From Segatella cerevisiae (lineage in GTDB: Bacteria > Bacteroidota > Bacteroidia > Bacteroidales > Bacteroidaceae): a stretch of 64,000 nt of DNA. Of the stretch, positions 32,986-41,012 are shown one piece after another. Location of the stretch: the NCBI RefSeq assembly GCF_024054555.1, contig NZ_JAMXLY010000009.1:20133-84132 (forward strand), in the 5' to 3' direction. The position numbers and the translations under genes are program-made. Numbering within the stretch: position 1 is the first letter of the stretch; each line of letters opens with the position of its first letter. The notes below the pieces were generated by a model. It was not told the DNA's origin. It was given only the letters and a program-made list of their open reading frames with translations, and did not search any database.

Positions 32986-33750
32986 ATGAATAAAGAATGG
33001 AATGCTGAAGATTATGGGAAGAATTTTAATTTCGTTCCTCAATATGGCCGTGGCGTAATAGACTTGATTGATGCACCAAAGGGCAGTAAAGTGATTGATT
33101 TGGGTTGTGGCAACGGTATCTTGACGCATCAGTTAAAAGAGCAGGGTTTTGATGTGACAGGTGTGGATATGTCTGACAGTTTTTTAAAGGTAGCACAGAC
33201 GAATTATCCTGATATCCATTTTTTAAAAGCGGATATTACCGCCCTAAATATTCCGGTCAAGGCAGATGTCGTTTTTTCCAATGCTGTTTTCCATTGGGTA
33301 GACCGCAAAGATCAACCGAAACTGTTGCAAGGTATTCACCGCATCTTGAAACCAGGAGGCCAGTTAGTGGCAGAATTTGGTGGATATGGCAATAATGATT
33401 TGATTCATGCAGCACTTGCAAAAGTCTTCGCGCAGCACTCTCTGCATTATGTCATGCCATTTTTCTTTCCTTCGATTGCGGAATATGCGCAGTTATTGGA
33501 GCAAGCAGGTTTAAGAATGGTCTATGCCCATCTGTTTGACAGACCAACTTTGTTAATAGGTGAACATGGGATGGAGGATTGGATCAGAATGTTTGTCCAG
33601 ATTCCTTTTAGAGGGATTGACAAAAGCGAATCCGATGAAATCATTTCTGAAACGTCAGAAGCACTGAGGGATAAACTCTATAAGAATGGCAAATGGTATG
33701 CGGACTATGTGCGGTTGCGCTTCAAGGCTTTGAATGTGGCTGATTCCTGA
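32986..33750 (+). CDS. Class I SAM-dependent methyltransferase (trans-aconitate-methyltransferase-like)
   Basis: A 254-residue cytosolic methyltransferase. Motif I VIDLGCGNGILTHQL and the post-I acidic residue in VTGVDMSDSF are clear; VVFSNAVFHWVD and LKPGGQLVAEFGG match motifs II and III of the methyltransferase-11/25 group. The ...NAVFHWVD segment is close to trans-aconitate 2-methyltransferases, but small-molecule substrates vary widely in this group. It stands alone, right of the accessory repeat region and left of tRNA-His. Confidence 0.88.
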   Translation: MNKEWNAEDYGKNFNFVPQYGRGVIDLIDAPKGSKVIDLGCGNGILTHQLKEQGFDVTGVDMSDSFLKVAQTNYPDIHFLKADITALNIPVKADVVFSNAVFHWVDRKDQPKLLQGIHRILKPGGQLVAEFGGYGNNDLIHAALAKVFAQHSLHYVMPFFFPSIAEYAQLLEQAGLRMVYAHLFDRPTLLIGEHGMEDWIRMFVQIPFRGIDKSESDEIISETSEALRDKLYKNGKWYADYVRLRFKALNVADS

Positions 33751-33879
33751 TAGGTAATGCAAGGGATAGGCAAAAAAAAGTCCTCGTAACTCTGTATGTT
33801 CGCAGTAAGTGACAATCACTTCCTGTCGAACTTAAAAATATTATGTATAACTGCAAGTTATAAGACGAGACTGGTCTTA

Positions 33880-33928
33880 TATAAAATAAAAATACAAGAA
33901 GATCTTAAACTCAGAACTTCTTGTATTT
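33880..33928 (-). terminator. Terminator of tRNA-His
   Basis: Minus strand AAATACAAGAAG / CTTCTTGTATTT, perfect 12-bp stem, followed by TTATTTTATAT. Confidence 0.8.
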
Positions 33929-33940
33929 CATTGTTATTGA

Positions 33941-34018
33941 TGGGGTGGGAGGAGGGACTCGAACCCACGACATTCAGAACCACAATCTGACGCTCTAACC
34001 AACTGAACTACACCCACC
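33941..34018 (-). tRNA. tRNA-His (GTG)
   Basis: Minus strand GGTGGGTGTAGTTCAGTTGG to TCGAGTCCCTCCTCCCACC, with the anticodon loop TTGTGGT (anticodon GTG) closed by CAGA/TCTG. The extra 5' G (G-1) and C73 typical of tRNA-His are present. CCA is encoded (complement of 33941-33943). One T-T mismatch in the T-stem. Confidence 0.95.
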
Positions 34019-34053
34019 ATTTATTGATAAATGCTCTCTTCTGAAAGCGATTG

Positions 34054-34085
34054 CAAAGGTAAGGGATTTTTTTAATTTAACCAAA
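34054..34085 (-). promoter_or_regulatory. Promoter of tRNA-His
   Basis: Minus strand TTTG (34082-34085), 20-bp spacer, TACCTTTG (34054-34061), about 36 bp before the tRNA 5' end. Confidence 0.75.
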
Positions 34086-34112
34086 TAAATCCCTTACTTT
34101 TTTGCAGATTTG

Positions 34113-34526
34113 TTAATTCGCAGGTGTCTTGGGTGCTTGAGGTGCAGACGGTGCACCAGCAGGAGCTCCACCTGTTGCAGGTGCTGCACCACCTTTGGCA
34201 GCATTACCGGCAGGAACACCTTGAGCGCTCTGACCTGGCATTGCAGGAATTGCCGTATTTGTAGGAGTGGCGGATTGCTCCATCACACTAGAATCTTCTG
34301 TTGATTTAGGTGCCACATAAGCACACATGATACTGATGACTACCATGGCAATAGCCAATCCCCATGTTGCCTTTTCTATGAAGTCGGTCGTCTTGCGGAC
34401 ACCCATGATCTGGTTGGAGGAAGAGAAGTTGGATGCCAATCCGCCTCCTTTTGATTCCTGGATCAAAACGATGCCAATCATCAGAATTGATACCAGTACA
34501 ATAATGACAATTAATACTGTATACAT
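34113..34526 (-). CDS. secG: Preprotein translocase subunit SecG
   Basis: Inner-membrane SecYEG subunit, 137 residues. Two transmembrane helices (about 2-22 and 52-72) flank the conserved loop ESKGGGLASNFSSSNQIMGVRK. After helix 2 there is a long Ala/Pro/Gly/Gln-rich tail that is longer than in Proteobacteria but usual for Bacteroidales. Its start is 2 bp after the stop of the TPR gene, so it is the last gene of a four-gene run with the TPR protein, lptE and the sigma-54 activator. Confidence 0.93.
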   Translation of the reverse strand: MYTVLIVIIVLVSILMIGIVLIQESKGGGLASNFSSSNQIMGVRKTTDFIEKATWGLAIAMVVISIMCAYVAPKSTEDSSVMEQSATPTNTAIPAMPGQSAQGVPAGNAAKGGAAPATGGAPAGAPSAPQAPKTPAN

Positions 34527-34528
34527 TT

Positions 34529-35359
34529 CTACTTTTTATTATTATTGATTATTAATTTTTCTAAGAACCGTATTTGGTCTACAAAGTAAGCGCTTTTTTT
34601 TGGATAATTCAAATATAATCTCTTAATTATTTCCAAAGCCTTCTCATATCTGCCTTGTTTGATGTAAATTCGGGCTAAAGTTTCTGTAAAATAGCCTTCA
34701 TCAATGATTTCTTCCTCTTCTTTCTGTTTCTGACCGTCACCTTGCACAATTGGTTGACTTTCTCCTGTCTCGGAAGAAATTCCCGGATTGTCGGTATTCT
34801 CTTCCTCTTCTGTCTGAAGATGGAATCCACCGCCGTCATCCAGAAAACTGTCGATCAGTTCCTGTCCTTTCATCTTAGGCGCAGATTTGCTTTCTGCCTG
34901 TTTCTCTTCATCACTTTCGTTGGCCATGAGATAACTGACATAGTCGACGGCAGCATCTGCTGGTGTGGGCTGGCGGTGCTTCTTCTTTTTCTGTTCCTCT
35001 TCACTTTCAGGGGGAATGGAATCCAGAAAATTGTCGATCAGCGTAGTGGTCCGGTCTTCACCTGATGTAGTCGCCTGATCTGTGGGCTGCTCCTCCTCAG
35101 CATCTTTACTGCTGGAAGGATGATTAAACTGATAGTGTGCGGCTTCCACCATCTTGAAGATGACTTTGCGGTCGGTGATATAGATCGCTGCCCGCCGCAA
35201 TTCTTCATTGAAAGACTGGTCATGGAGGATGTACAGATTCTGCAAGAGGAGCAGGCGCACAGTCTGATAGTAAGGATGAAGCGCTAAAAGGCTGCGAAGG
35301 TCGTAGAGCGTTTCCTTATCCATTTCTTCCGGATGTTGTATCAGTTGTGTCAGTTCCAT
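34529..35359 (-). CDS. Cytosolic TPR-containing protein with acidic central region
   Basis: A 276-residue protein, no signal peptide. N-terminal helical domain (MDKETLYDLRSLLALHPYYQTVRLLLLQNL), a long acidic, Glu/Lys/Gln-rich middle (85-220) that is probably disordered, and a C-terminal TPR-like helix pair (YFTETLARIYIKQGRYEKALEIIKRLYLNYPKKS). It is found in the same place, between lptE and secG, in other Bacteroidales as far as I recall; function is unknown. The start is 2 bp after the lptE stop. Confidence 0.8.
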   Translation of the reverse strand: MELTQLIQHPEEMDKETLYDLRSLLALHPYYQTVRLLLLQNLYILHDQSFNEELRRAAIYITDRKVIFKMVEAAHYQFNHPSSSKDAEEEQPTDQATTSGEDRTTTLIDNFLDSIPPESEEEQKKKKHRQPTPADAAVDYVSYLMANESDEEKQAESKSAPKMKGQELIDSFLDDGGGFHLQTEEEENTDNPGISSETGESQPIVQGDGQKQKEEEEIIDEGYFTETLARIYIKQGRYEKALEIIKRLYLNYPKKSAYFVDQIRFLEKLIINNNKK

Positions 35360-35361
35360 AT

Positions 35362-35892
35362 TTACCAGTTTGCTACAGTTGCATTGAATATCTGGTTGAC
35401 GAGATCTTTGATGATGTCCTCGACCAATTGTTCCTGGACAGAATTCAAACTCTGTGTCGTGTCATAAGTCTGGGAGGCGGAGAACTGTTTCTCGAAGTCC
35501 TGACTGTGATTAGCATTGTTCGTAAAGCGTACGTTGACAGTAATGCTCAGTTCGGTCTGGGCTGAATAGCCTTCGCTGGAAACTGATTTGTTGCGCTGGG
35601 AGTAATTCGTGATCTCACCCGAAATGACCATATCTCCATTTCTCTTGACCTGTTGTAAACGCGTATGGTTGGCAAACTCATCCTTCAGTTCATTATTGAA
35701 CATCGGTCCCATAGGTCCCCATACATAGGTGGAGCGGATAGGAAACTCGTCTATCTGGATGGTCTTGGTCTTGGTATAGTCGATACTTGCGCCATTGAGT
35801 TTATAACTGACAGAGCAGGCTGCCATCGCTGAAAGCAAAATGGCAATACAGAGTACTGAGAAGAAAACGGGTCTAGACAGTTTCTTCTTCAT
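35362..35892 (-). CDS. lptE: LptE-like LPS-assembly lipoprotein
   Basis: About 176 residues from the ATG at 35892, which begins a lipoprotein signal peptide with lipobox SAMAAC. An ATG 30 bp upstream would overlap the previous gene. The mature protein (CSVSYKLNGASIDYTKTKTI, then IDEFP, then a beta-rich body with a Gln/Asp-rich helix at the C-terminus) matches the LptE family of Bacteroidota, the partner that plugs the LptD outer-membrane LPS translocon. It lies directly downstream of the sigma-54 activator gene (1-bp gap) and upstream of the TPR gene (2-bp gap). Confidence 0.88.
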   Translation of the reverse strand: MKKKLSRPVFFSVLCIAILLSAMAACSVSYKLNGASIDYTKTKTIQIDEFPIRSTYVWGPMGPMFNNELKDEFANHTRLQQVKRNGDMVISGEITNYSQRNKSVSSEGYSAQTELSITVNVRFTNNANHSQDFEKQFSASQTYDTTQSLNSVQEQLVEDIIKDLVNQIFNATVANW

Positions 35893-35893
35893 T

Positions 35894-37186
35894 TTATTTA
35901 TTGTTTTTGCTTTCCAAACCATACTGTTTGATGCGTCTATATAAGGTGCGGTCAGATATACCTAATTCTTCGGCAGCTTTCTTTCTGTTGCCATTATTTC
36001 TTTCAAGAGCCTTTTCCACCATTTGTCGGCCGATATCATTTAAGTTCAATGATTCCGGTTCGTTGATCTCTTCTGCTATTGCATCCTCAGGTGTCGGTGT
36101 TTCTACGTTGGCATTGATCACTGGGAATGCCCTTCCGGCTGCCGGTCCTTCTGCCGCCTCGTTGATGACAGGCAGTCTGGAAGCACCCTTCTCTGCTCCG
36201 AGGTGGGAGGCATCGAATCCTGGGGCACCGATCAGGTCGCGGGTCTCACTGACCTGTTTGCGAAGGGAATTGAGATCTCTCCGCAGGTCACTCACATTCC
36301 CCCGCAGTTCGTAGAGGATCTTATAGAGGATTTCCCGTTCGCTCTCATAGGAATGGGCACCCGGTTTGTTGATCGTAGCGAGTTGGGTGCTCTCGATGTC
36401 CTGAGGAATATAGTGGCTGAGTATATCAGCATCTATTTCCCGTTTTTCACAGAGCACAGACATCTGTTCCGTAATGTTCTTCAATTGCCGCACATTCCCC
36501 GGCCATTTGTACTTGAGCATGAGTTGCTTGGCGTCATCGGTCAGGGTGATTTTAGGCAAATGATATTTCTCAGCCATTTGCATGGCAAAGAGTCTGAAGA
36601 GCAGGATGATGTCGTTGCCCCTTTCACGAAGTGGCGGCATTTGTATAGGGATGGTATTTAATCTATAGAAGAGATCTTCCCTGAAACGTCCTTCACTGAC
36701 CGCTTTCTGCATATTCACATTTGTGGCGGCGACAATTCGGACGTCAGTGTGCAGTATCTCCTGTCCTCCGACGCGGATAAATTCTCCGGTCTCCAGTACC
36801 CTGAGAAGTCTGGCTTGTGTTGCCATAGGCAGTTCCCCGACCTCATCGAGAAAGATCGTACCCTTATTGGCGATTCCGAAATAACCCTCGCTCTGTCCGA
36901 TAGCACCGGTAAAGGAACCCTTTTCATGTCCGAAAAGCTCACTGTCTATCGTCCCTTCAGGGATAGAACCGCAGTTGATCGCAAAATATTTTTCTCGTCT
37001 TCGGGGCGAATTGTCATGGATGACGCGTGGGATGATGTCTTTGCCGACTCCTGATTCTCCGACCACGAGAACACTCAGGTCAGTTGGTGCTACCTGGATA
37101 GCAACATCAAGTGCATGATTTAAATCCTCGTTGTTTCCAACGATATTGTATCTTTGTTTGAGATTCTGAAGTTCTGTTGTATTCAT
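35894..37186 (-). CDS. Sigma-54-dependent transcriptional activator without a receiver domain
   Basis: About 430 residues from the ATG at 37186 (MNTTELQNLKQRY); a longer frame to 37366 adds 60 residues without family character. AAA+ domain: Walker A GESGVGKD (43-50), the sigma-54 contact loop as GSFTGA (90-95; consensus GAFTGA), Walker B TIFLDEVGE (110-118), R-fingers in FREDLFYRLN. The C-terminal Fis-type helix-turn-helix is NRKKAAEELGISDRTLYRRI. A linker with Ala/Pro/Glu-rich sequence separates the domains. There is no receiver or PAS domain, so activity is probably controlled by partners or amount. It heads the lptE-TPR-secG run. Confidence 0.93.
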   Translation of the reverse strand: MNTTELQNLKQRYNIVGNNEDLNHALDVAIQVAPTDLSVLVVGESGVGKDIIPRVIHDNSPRRREKYFAINCGSIPEGTIDSELFGHEKGSFTGAIGQSEGYFGIANKGTIFLDEVGELPMATQARLLRVLETGEFIRVGGQEILHTDVRIVAATNVNMQKAVSEGRFREDLFYRLNTIPIQMPPLRERGNDIILLFRLFAMQMAEKYHLPKITLTDDAKQLMLKYKWPGNVRQLKNITEQMSVLCEKREIDADILSHYIPQDIESTQLATINKPGAHSYESEREILYKILYELRGNVSDLRRDLNSLRKQVSETRDLIGAPGFDASHLGAEKGASRLPVINEAAEGPAAGRAFPVINANVETPTPEDAIAEEINEPESLNLNDIGRQMVEKALERNNGNRKKAAEELGISDRTLYRRIKQYGLESKNNK

Positions 37187-37377
37187 TGGAATGACAAAAT
37201 TACATCTTTTATTTGAGAAAACTGCAAATTTGGCAGACTTTTTTAATTTCTTCCTTAGAATCAAGTCATTAAGATACGGGCTGGTTATGTTCCTCTCCTT
37301 AATCGAAAGACAGTTCTCGAAACTTTTGCCTGATGGAGTCCCCTTGCAGATACCTCTATTTGGCATTCAAGGCTGTT

Positions 37378-38394
37378 TCAGGGGATTTTCTTTTTCCTTT
37401 TCTGTTCAAATTTGATGAGCAAGAGTCCGATTGCAATCCAAATACATTCCCTGACACGGATAATCAAAGCGACGAAAATACCGTCAGTGGTTGTCATTGC
37501 CAGCCCTTTGACCGATAGAAGAAATCCTCCTTCACGTCCGCCGAGTTGCATGGGCATGAAAAACAAGGCATTCGCCAGTAAACTCGTAAAGGCGAGGATC
37601 AGGATACAGTCGATATAACTGACATGAGGCGTGACGACCAATAGGGCAAAAAAGATCTCGAAAGCACTCAGGATACGACAGGTTAGTTCCAGAAAAACCG
37701 CAGTGACGAAACTGCCGTGACTTTGTGCATGCAGTGCTGCAATCTGGTGGTCGATATTGTCCAGTTGCTGTAGATGCCTCGCAATAAACTTCAGTGTCTT
37801 TTTCTTCAGACCGGGAATGTGGCTGACGAGTTCCATCCCTTTCAGTGCAAGTCCTTTCCGATAACCTACCATGAAAAACCAGATAGCCACGCAACAGAAC
37901 AGTCCGATGACAGTCAGGAATATTCCCATTGCCGTATTGATTGGTTTTGTGAGAACATACAGGAATATAGACACCAGCCAGAACCAAAAATGGCTGAAAA
38001 TATGCGTCATGACAAACAAAATAACCGATGACGTCGCTCGTTCAGTCCCAATGATAGGTGCCAAGGCCATGATCCGATAGGGTTCTCCTCCCATTAATCC
38101 AACAGGAGTGGCATAGTTGAGTGCGAATCCGGAAATCGTGAGTTTGTAGAGATACCCTAAAGGCACTTGTTTCTTCGGCTTCGACCCGTCTTTGTTGCGT
38201 TGTGATCTGAGTATGACGTTCCACGATGCCGCATTGATGGCATAGAGGAATATCCAAAGGAACACGCTTGCCAGAAACCAATAGCCGGCCCTGTAAAGGC
38301 CATTCCAAACTTCCTTGAAATCGAGTTTGGTTATCATGACGGCAAACATGAGAATACCAATGAAGAAAAAGATATTCTGATATTTCCTTTTCAT
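37378..38394 (-). CDS. Flippase-like integral membrane protein (LPG synthase TM-region family)
   Basis: A 338-residue membrane protein with about eight transmembrane helices and no soluble domain. The conserved motifs of the UPF0104/lysylphosphatidylglycerol-synthase transmembrane family are visible: NATPVG-type segment as NYATPVGLMGGEPYR, and PMQLGGREGG near the C-terminus. Family members move lipids or act as glycolipid flippases; the substrate is unknown. Its start is 3 bp after the pdxA-like gene, so they form one transcript. Confidence 0.85.
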   Translation of the reverse strand: MKRKYQNIFFFIGILMFAVMITKLDFKEVWNGLYRAGYWFLASVFLWIFLYAINAASWNVILRSQRNKDGSKPKKQVPLGYLYKLTISGFALNYATPVGLMGGEPYRIMALAPIIGTERATSSVILFVMTHIFSHFWFWLVSIFLYVLTKPINTAMGIFLTVIGLFCCVAIWFFMVGYRKGLALKGMELVSHIPGLKKKTLKFIARHLQQLDNIDHQIAALHAQSHGSFVTAVFLELTCRILSAFEIFFALLVVTPHVSYIDCILILAFTSLLANALFFMPMQLGGREGGFLLSVKGLAMTTTDGIFVALIIRVRECIWIAIGLLLIKFEQKRKKKIP

Positions 38395-38397
38395 CGA

Positions 38398-39582
38398 TTA
38401 CTCAGTTGTCTGGGTTGGGGCAGTGTTCTGATGGTCTTCTTTTGTGTTAGAGGCTGTAGATGGTTTCTTATCTGGGAAGGGGGTATTGGAATGTTTCTTT
38501 GGGATGCCGAAACGTGATTTCTCACTTTCATCCCGCTTCTCATGATAGAGCTTTCCCAAAGGATGTACACCGGCTTCATCATATTGTGTCCGGTTACGGA
38601 ACGCGTCAATGGCAAGATAGATGGCGTGGCGGAAATTATTCGGGTCTTCCAAATCCTTGCCGGCCTTGTCATACCCTGTAGTCTGGTCACTGGCAGTTGC
38701 TATCAGAGGCAATCCTGCATTGTAAATCACACCATAGTCAGGAGAAAGTGCCTTGAAAGGTGCAAAACCCTGGTCGTGATACATCGCCATGACACCGTCA
38801 AAAGCAGTAAATTCACCATTTCCAAAGAAGTCCTCGGCAGGATATGGGCCGAAAGCTTCGACGCCCTGATCTGCCAATTCCTTGATGGCAGGGATGATGG
38901 CATTTTCCTCTTCTTTTCCGAATTTCCCGTTTTCACTGGTCTGAGGGTTCAGCGCCAATATTGCGATACGTGGATTGGATATTCTGAAATCCCTCCGCAG
39001 CGTATTGAAGAACAGACGGGTCTTTTCTTCCACATTCTCTTGGGTAATGGCAGCCGGCACATCTTTAATGTTCATGCCTTCCGTGAGACAAGCCAGCCGG
39101 ATCTGCTCATTGACGAGAATGACAAGCGCTTTCTTGCCCTCTCCGATACAGGTCTCCAGATACTGAGTGTCGCCGGGGAAAGGATAGCCTTCCACCTTGA
39201 TGTTCGAATCATTGATGGGAGCAGTCACCAGCACGTCGTAGGCTTCTTCACGGAAATCACTCATGGCTTTGTCCAGCGCTTTCAGAGCTGCCGTGCCGGA
39301 TTCCGGGGTAGCCTGTCCGAGGTCTATTTTCGTCTCTTCCTCGTATGTTGTCAGGAGATTGATACGACCGTCTTTCGCTTCATTGGCAGAATTGATGATG
39401 GTAAACTGGGTATTGAGATTCAAGACCTTGCGATGATAGACCGCAGCCTTTGGCGACCCGTAGATAATAGGAGTACAGAGTTCCAGCATTGCCGGATCAT
39501 CAAAGGTTTTAAAGATAAGTTCATATCCAATACCATTTGTGTCGCCGTGTGTAATGGCCACACGAATCTTTTTATCTTCCAT
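38398..39582 (-). CDS. pdxA: PdxA-family protein with altered active-site residues
   Basis: 394 residues. Overall PdxA (4-hydroxythreonine-4-phosphate dehydrogenase, vitamin B6 synthesis): GDTNGIGYE at the N-terminus, TAPIND at 120-124, MYHDQGFAPFK near 267-276, GLP and NNFRHAIYLAIDAFRNR at the end. From my memory of E. coli and Bacteroides PdxA, the metal and substrate residues differ: GHTE is GDTQ (137-140), the His in the GHIP/THLP segment is missing (TEGMN, 168-171) and the NPHAG His is NPQTS (212-216). Only H269 is kept. A ~40-residue Pro/Thr/Lys tail is extra. Catalytic activity is doubtful. The gene may have another role. Confidence 0.85.
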   Translation of the reverse strand: MEDKKIRVAITHGDTNGIGYELIFKTFDDPAMLELCTPIIYGSPKAAVYHRKVLNLNTQFTIINSANEAKDGRINLLTTYEEETKIDLGQATPESGTAALKALDKAMSDFREEAYDVLVTAPINDSNIKVEGYPFPGDTQYLETCIGEGKKALVILVNEQIRLACLTEGMNIKDVPAAITQENVEEKTRLFFNTLRRDFRISNPRIAILALNPQTSENGKFGKEEENAIIPAIKELADQGVEAFGPYPAEDFFGNGEFTAFDGVMAMYHDQGFAPFKALSPDYGVIYNAGLPLIATASDQTTGYDKAGKDLEDPNNFRHAIYLAIDAFRNRTQYDEAGVHPLGKLYHEKRDESEKSRFGIPKKHSNTPFPDKKPSTASNTKEDHQNTAPTQTTE

Positions 39583-39691
39583 ATTGATTGATTTTGTATA
39601 TTTTATGGTGACTATGAATGTGCCGTTTCAAAAAGGTGAGATTCACAGTTCCGCTTTTCTATAAGTATAAGTCGGACTTAACGTGATAGGG

Positions 39692-39735
39692 AGAAGAAAA
39701 AGTTAGTCCACTCGATCCGATTCAAGTGGGGGGAC
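39692..39735 (-). terminator. Probable terminator of rlmN
   Basis: Minus strand GTCCCCCCACTT / AGTGGACT stem (imperfect) followed by AACTTTTTCTTC; it starts right at the rlmN stop. Confidence 0.5.
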
Positions 39736-40800
39736 CTATACTTGCAGGTTCATTCTTTCTTTGCGTGCTGTGGAAAGCAGTCCGCAGGCAGCTTCTATAT
39801 CTTGTCCTCTTGAGACACGGATGGTCGAGATGATTCCATGGTGATTCAGGTAGTCCCTGAAAACTTCCATCTTGCTTGTGTCTGTCCCTTGCAAAGAGAC
39901 ATTAGGGATCTGGTGGAAGTGCAGCAGATTGACTCGGCAGTCTAATCCGCTCAGGAGTTTGACGAGTTCTTTGGCGTGTGTCATAGAATCGTTTACCCCT
40001 TTGAAGAGGATATATTCAAAACTGAGTCTGCGCTGATGAGAGAAATCATATTTCTTCAACAAGTGTACGATTTCCCGAATATCCATACCTTTCTGTGCAG
40101 GCATCAGTTGCTCCCGCTGTTCCGGAATAGGGGAGTGCAGGCTGATGGCAACCTGGCAATCGCTCTCGTCCAAAAAACGTTCCAGTTTCTTCTTGATTCC
40201 CACGCTGCTCACGGTGATTCGTTTAGGACTCCATTCCCATCCGTAGTCAGCAGTCAGTATCTGTGTGACGCGGAGGACATTATCGAGATTATTCATCGGT
40301 TCTCCCTGACCCATAAACACGATATTCGTGAGTTGGTCGACTTCCGGAAGGGAATAGATCTGATTGAGAATGTCAGCGACAGTCAGATTGCCATGGAATC
40401 CTTGTTTTCCGGTCTGGCAGAACAGGCAGTTCATCTGACAACCGACCTGACAGGAGACGCAAAGTGTGGCTCTGTTATGCTCTTCAGGGATGAAAACGGT
40501 TTCTACGAATTTAGGGGCGGCGTCCAGGTGCTCATCCTGTACTTCAGTTTTAACAGGAAAGAGGTATTTGATCGTCCCGTCTTTGGAAGTGCTGCTTTCT
40601 ATCGGTTTTTCACATCCTATGCAGTAAGCCGAAGCCAGTTTGGTGCGGTTGGCTTTGGATATATTCGTCATTTCCTCAATGCTCTTGACATGCTTGACAT
40701 AGAGCCATTGAGCGATCTGAGTGCCGGTAAATGCCGGCATTCCCAATTCTTGTGCAACGGCTTTCAATTCTGAAAGTGTCTTGCCCATGAGTGGTCTCAT
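39736..40800 (-). CDS. rlmN: 23S rRNA (adenine(2503)-C2)-methyltransferase
   Basis: Radical-SAM enzyme that methylates A2503 in 23S rRNA and A37 in some tRNAs. The CxxxCxxC cluster motif is CQMNCLFC (C125, C129, C132 counting from the frame's first ATG at 40812), with the additional conserved Cys in LCVSCQVGC and the C-terminal AACG Cys. FMGQGEPMNN is the SAM-binding GEP motif. I prefer the start at 40800 (MRPLMGKTLSEL): the -7 box TATCTTTG lies at 40817-40824, so the ATG at 40812 would be at the transcription start. Confidence 0.95.
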   Translation of the reverse strand: MRPLMGKTLSELKAVAQELGMPAFTGTQIAQWLYVKHVKSIEEMTNISKANRTKLASAYCIGCEKPIESSTSKDGTIKYLFPVKTEVQDEHLDAAPKFVETVFIPEEHNRATLCVSCQVGCQMNCLFCQTGKQGFHGNLTVADILNQIYSLPEVDQLTNIVFMGQGEPMNNLDNVLRVTQILTADYGWEWSPKRITVSSVGIKKKLERFLDESDCQVAISLHSPIPEQREQLMPAQKGMDIREIVHLLKKYDFSHQRRLSFEYILFKGVNDSMTHAKELVKLLSGLDCRVNLLHFHQIPNVSLQGTDTSKMEVFRDYLNHHGIISTIRVSRGQDIEAACGLLSTARKERMNLQV

Positions 40801-40816
40801 TTCTTCATTCATATTG

Positions 40817-40824
40817 CAAAGATA
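40817..40824 (-). promoter_or_regulatory. Predicted -7 box of rlmN
   Basis: Minus strand TATCTTTG, exact TAnnTTTG; it decides against the most upstream ATG of rlmN. Confidence 0.5.
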
Positions 40825-40877
40825 GTCATTTTTGGTGGATTTTATGATAGAACGACGTCGATTTTACAGATTTTTGT

Positions 40878-40885
40878 TAACTTTG
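40878..40885 (+). promoter_or_regulatory. Predicted -7 box of the GT2/HIT-SpoIID-AmpG operon
   Basis: TAACTTTG, exact TAnnTTTG, 127 bp before the ATG at 41013. Confidence 0.45.
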
Positions 40886-41012
40886 CGAGAGAATAGGTAG
40901 AAAGAGGTCGGAATGTGAAGAACACAGGATGTTCGCTATTCCTGATTTTCAGGGAATATGCCGGTCTGATACTCTGGGAGCTATATCATTCACATATTAA
41001 AGTACCAGTTTC

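Noticed and set aside
33796..33990. 64-codon plus-strand frame ending EEGLEPTTFRTTI
   Set aside because: It reads antisense through tRNA-His and its terminator; a typical false gene.
38542..39591. 349-codon frame on the plus strand
   Set aside because: Entirely antisense to the pdxA-like gene, which has clear family motifs; the plus frame has none.
39976..40773. 265-codon plus-strand frame
   Set aside because: Antisense to rlmN and without recognisable motifs.
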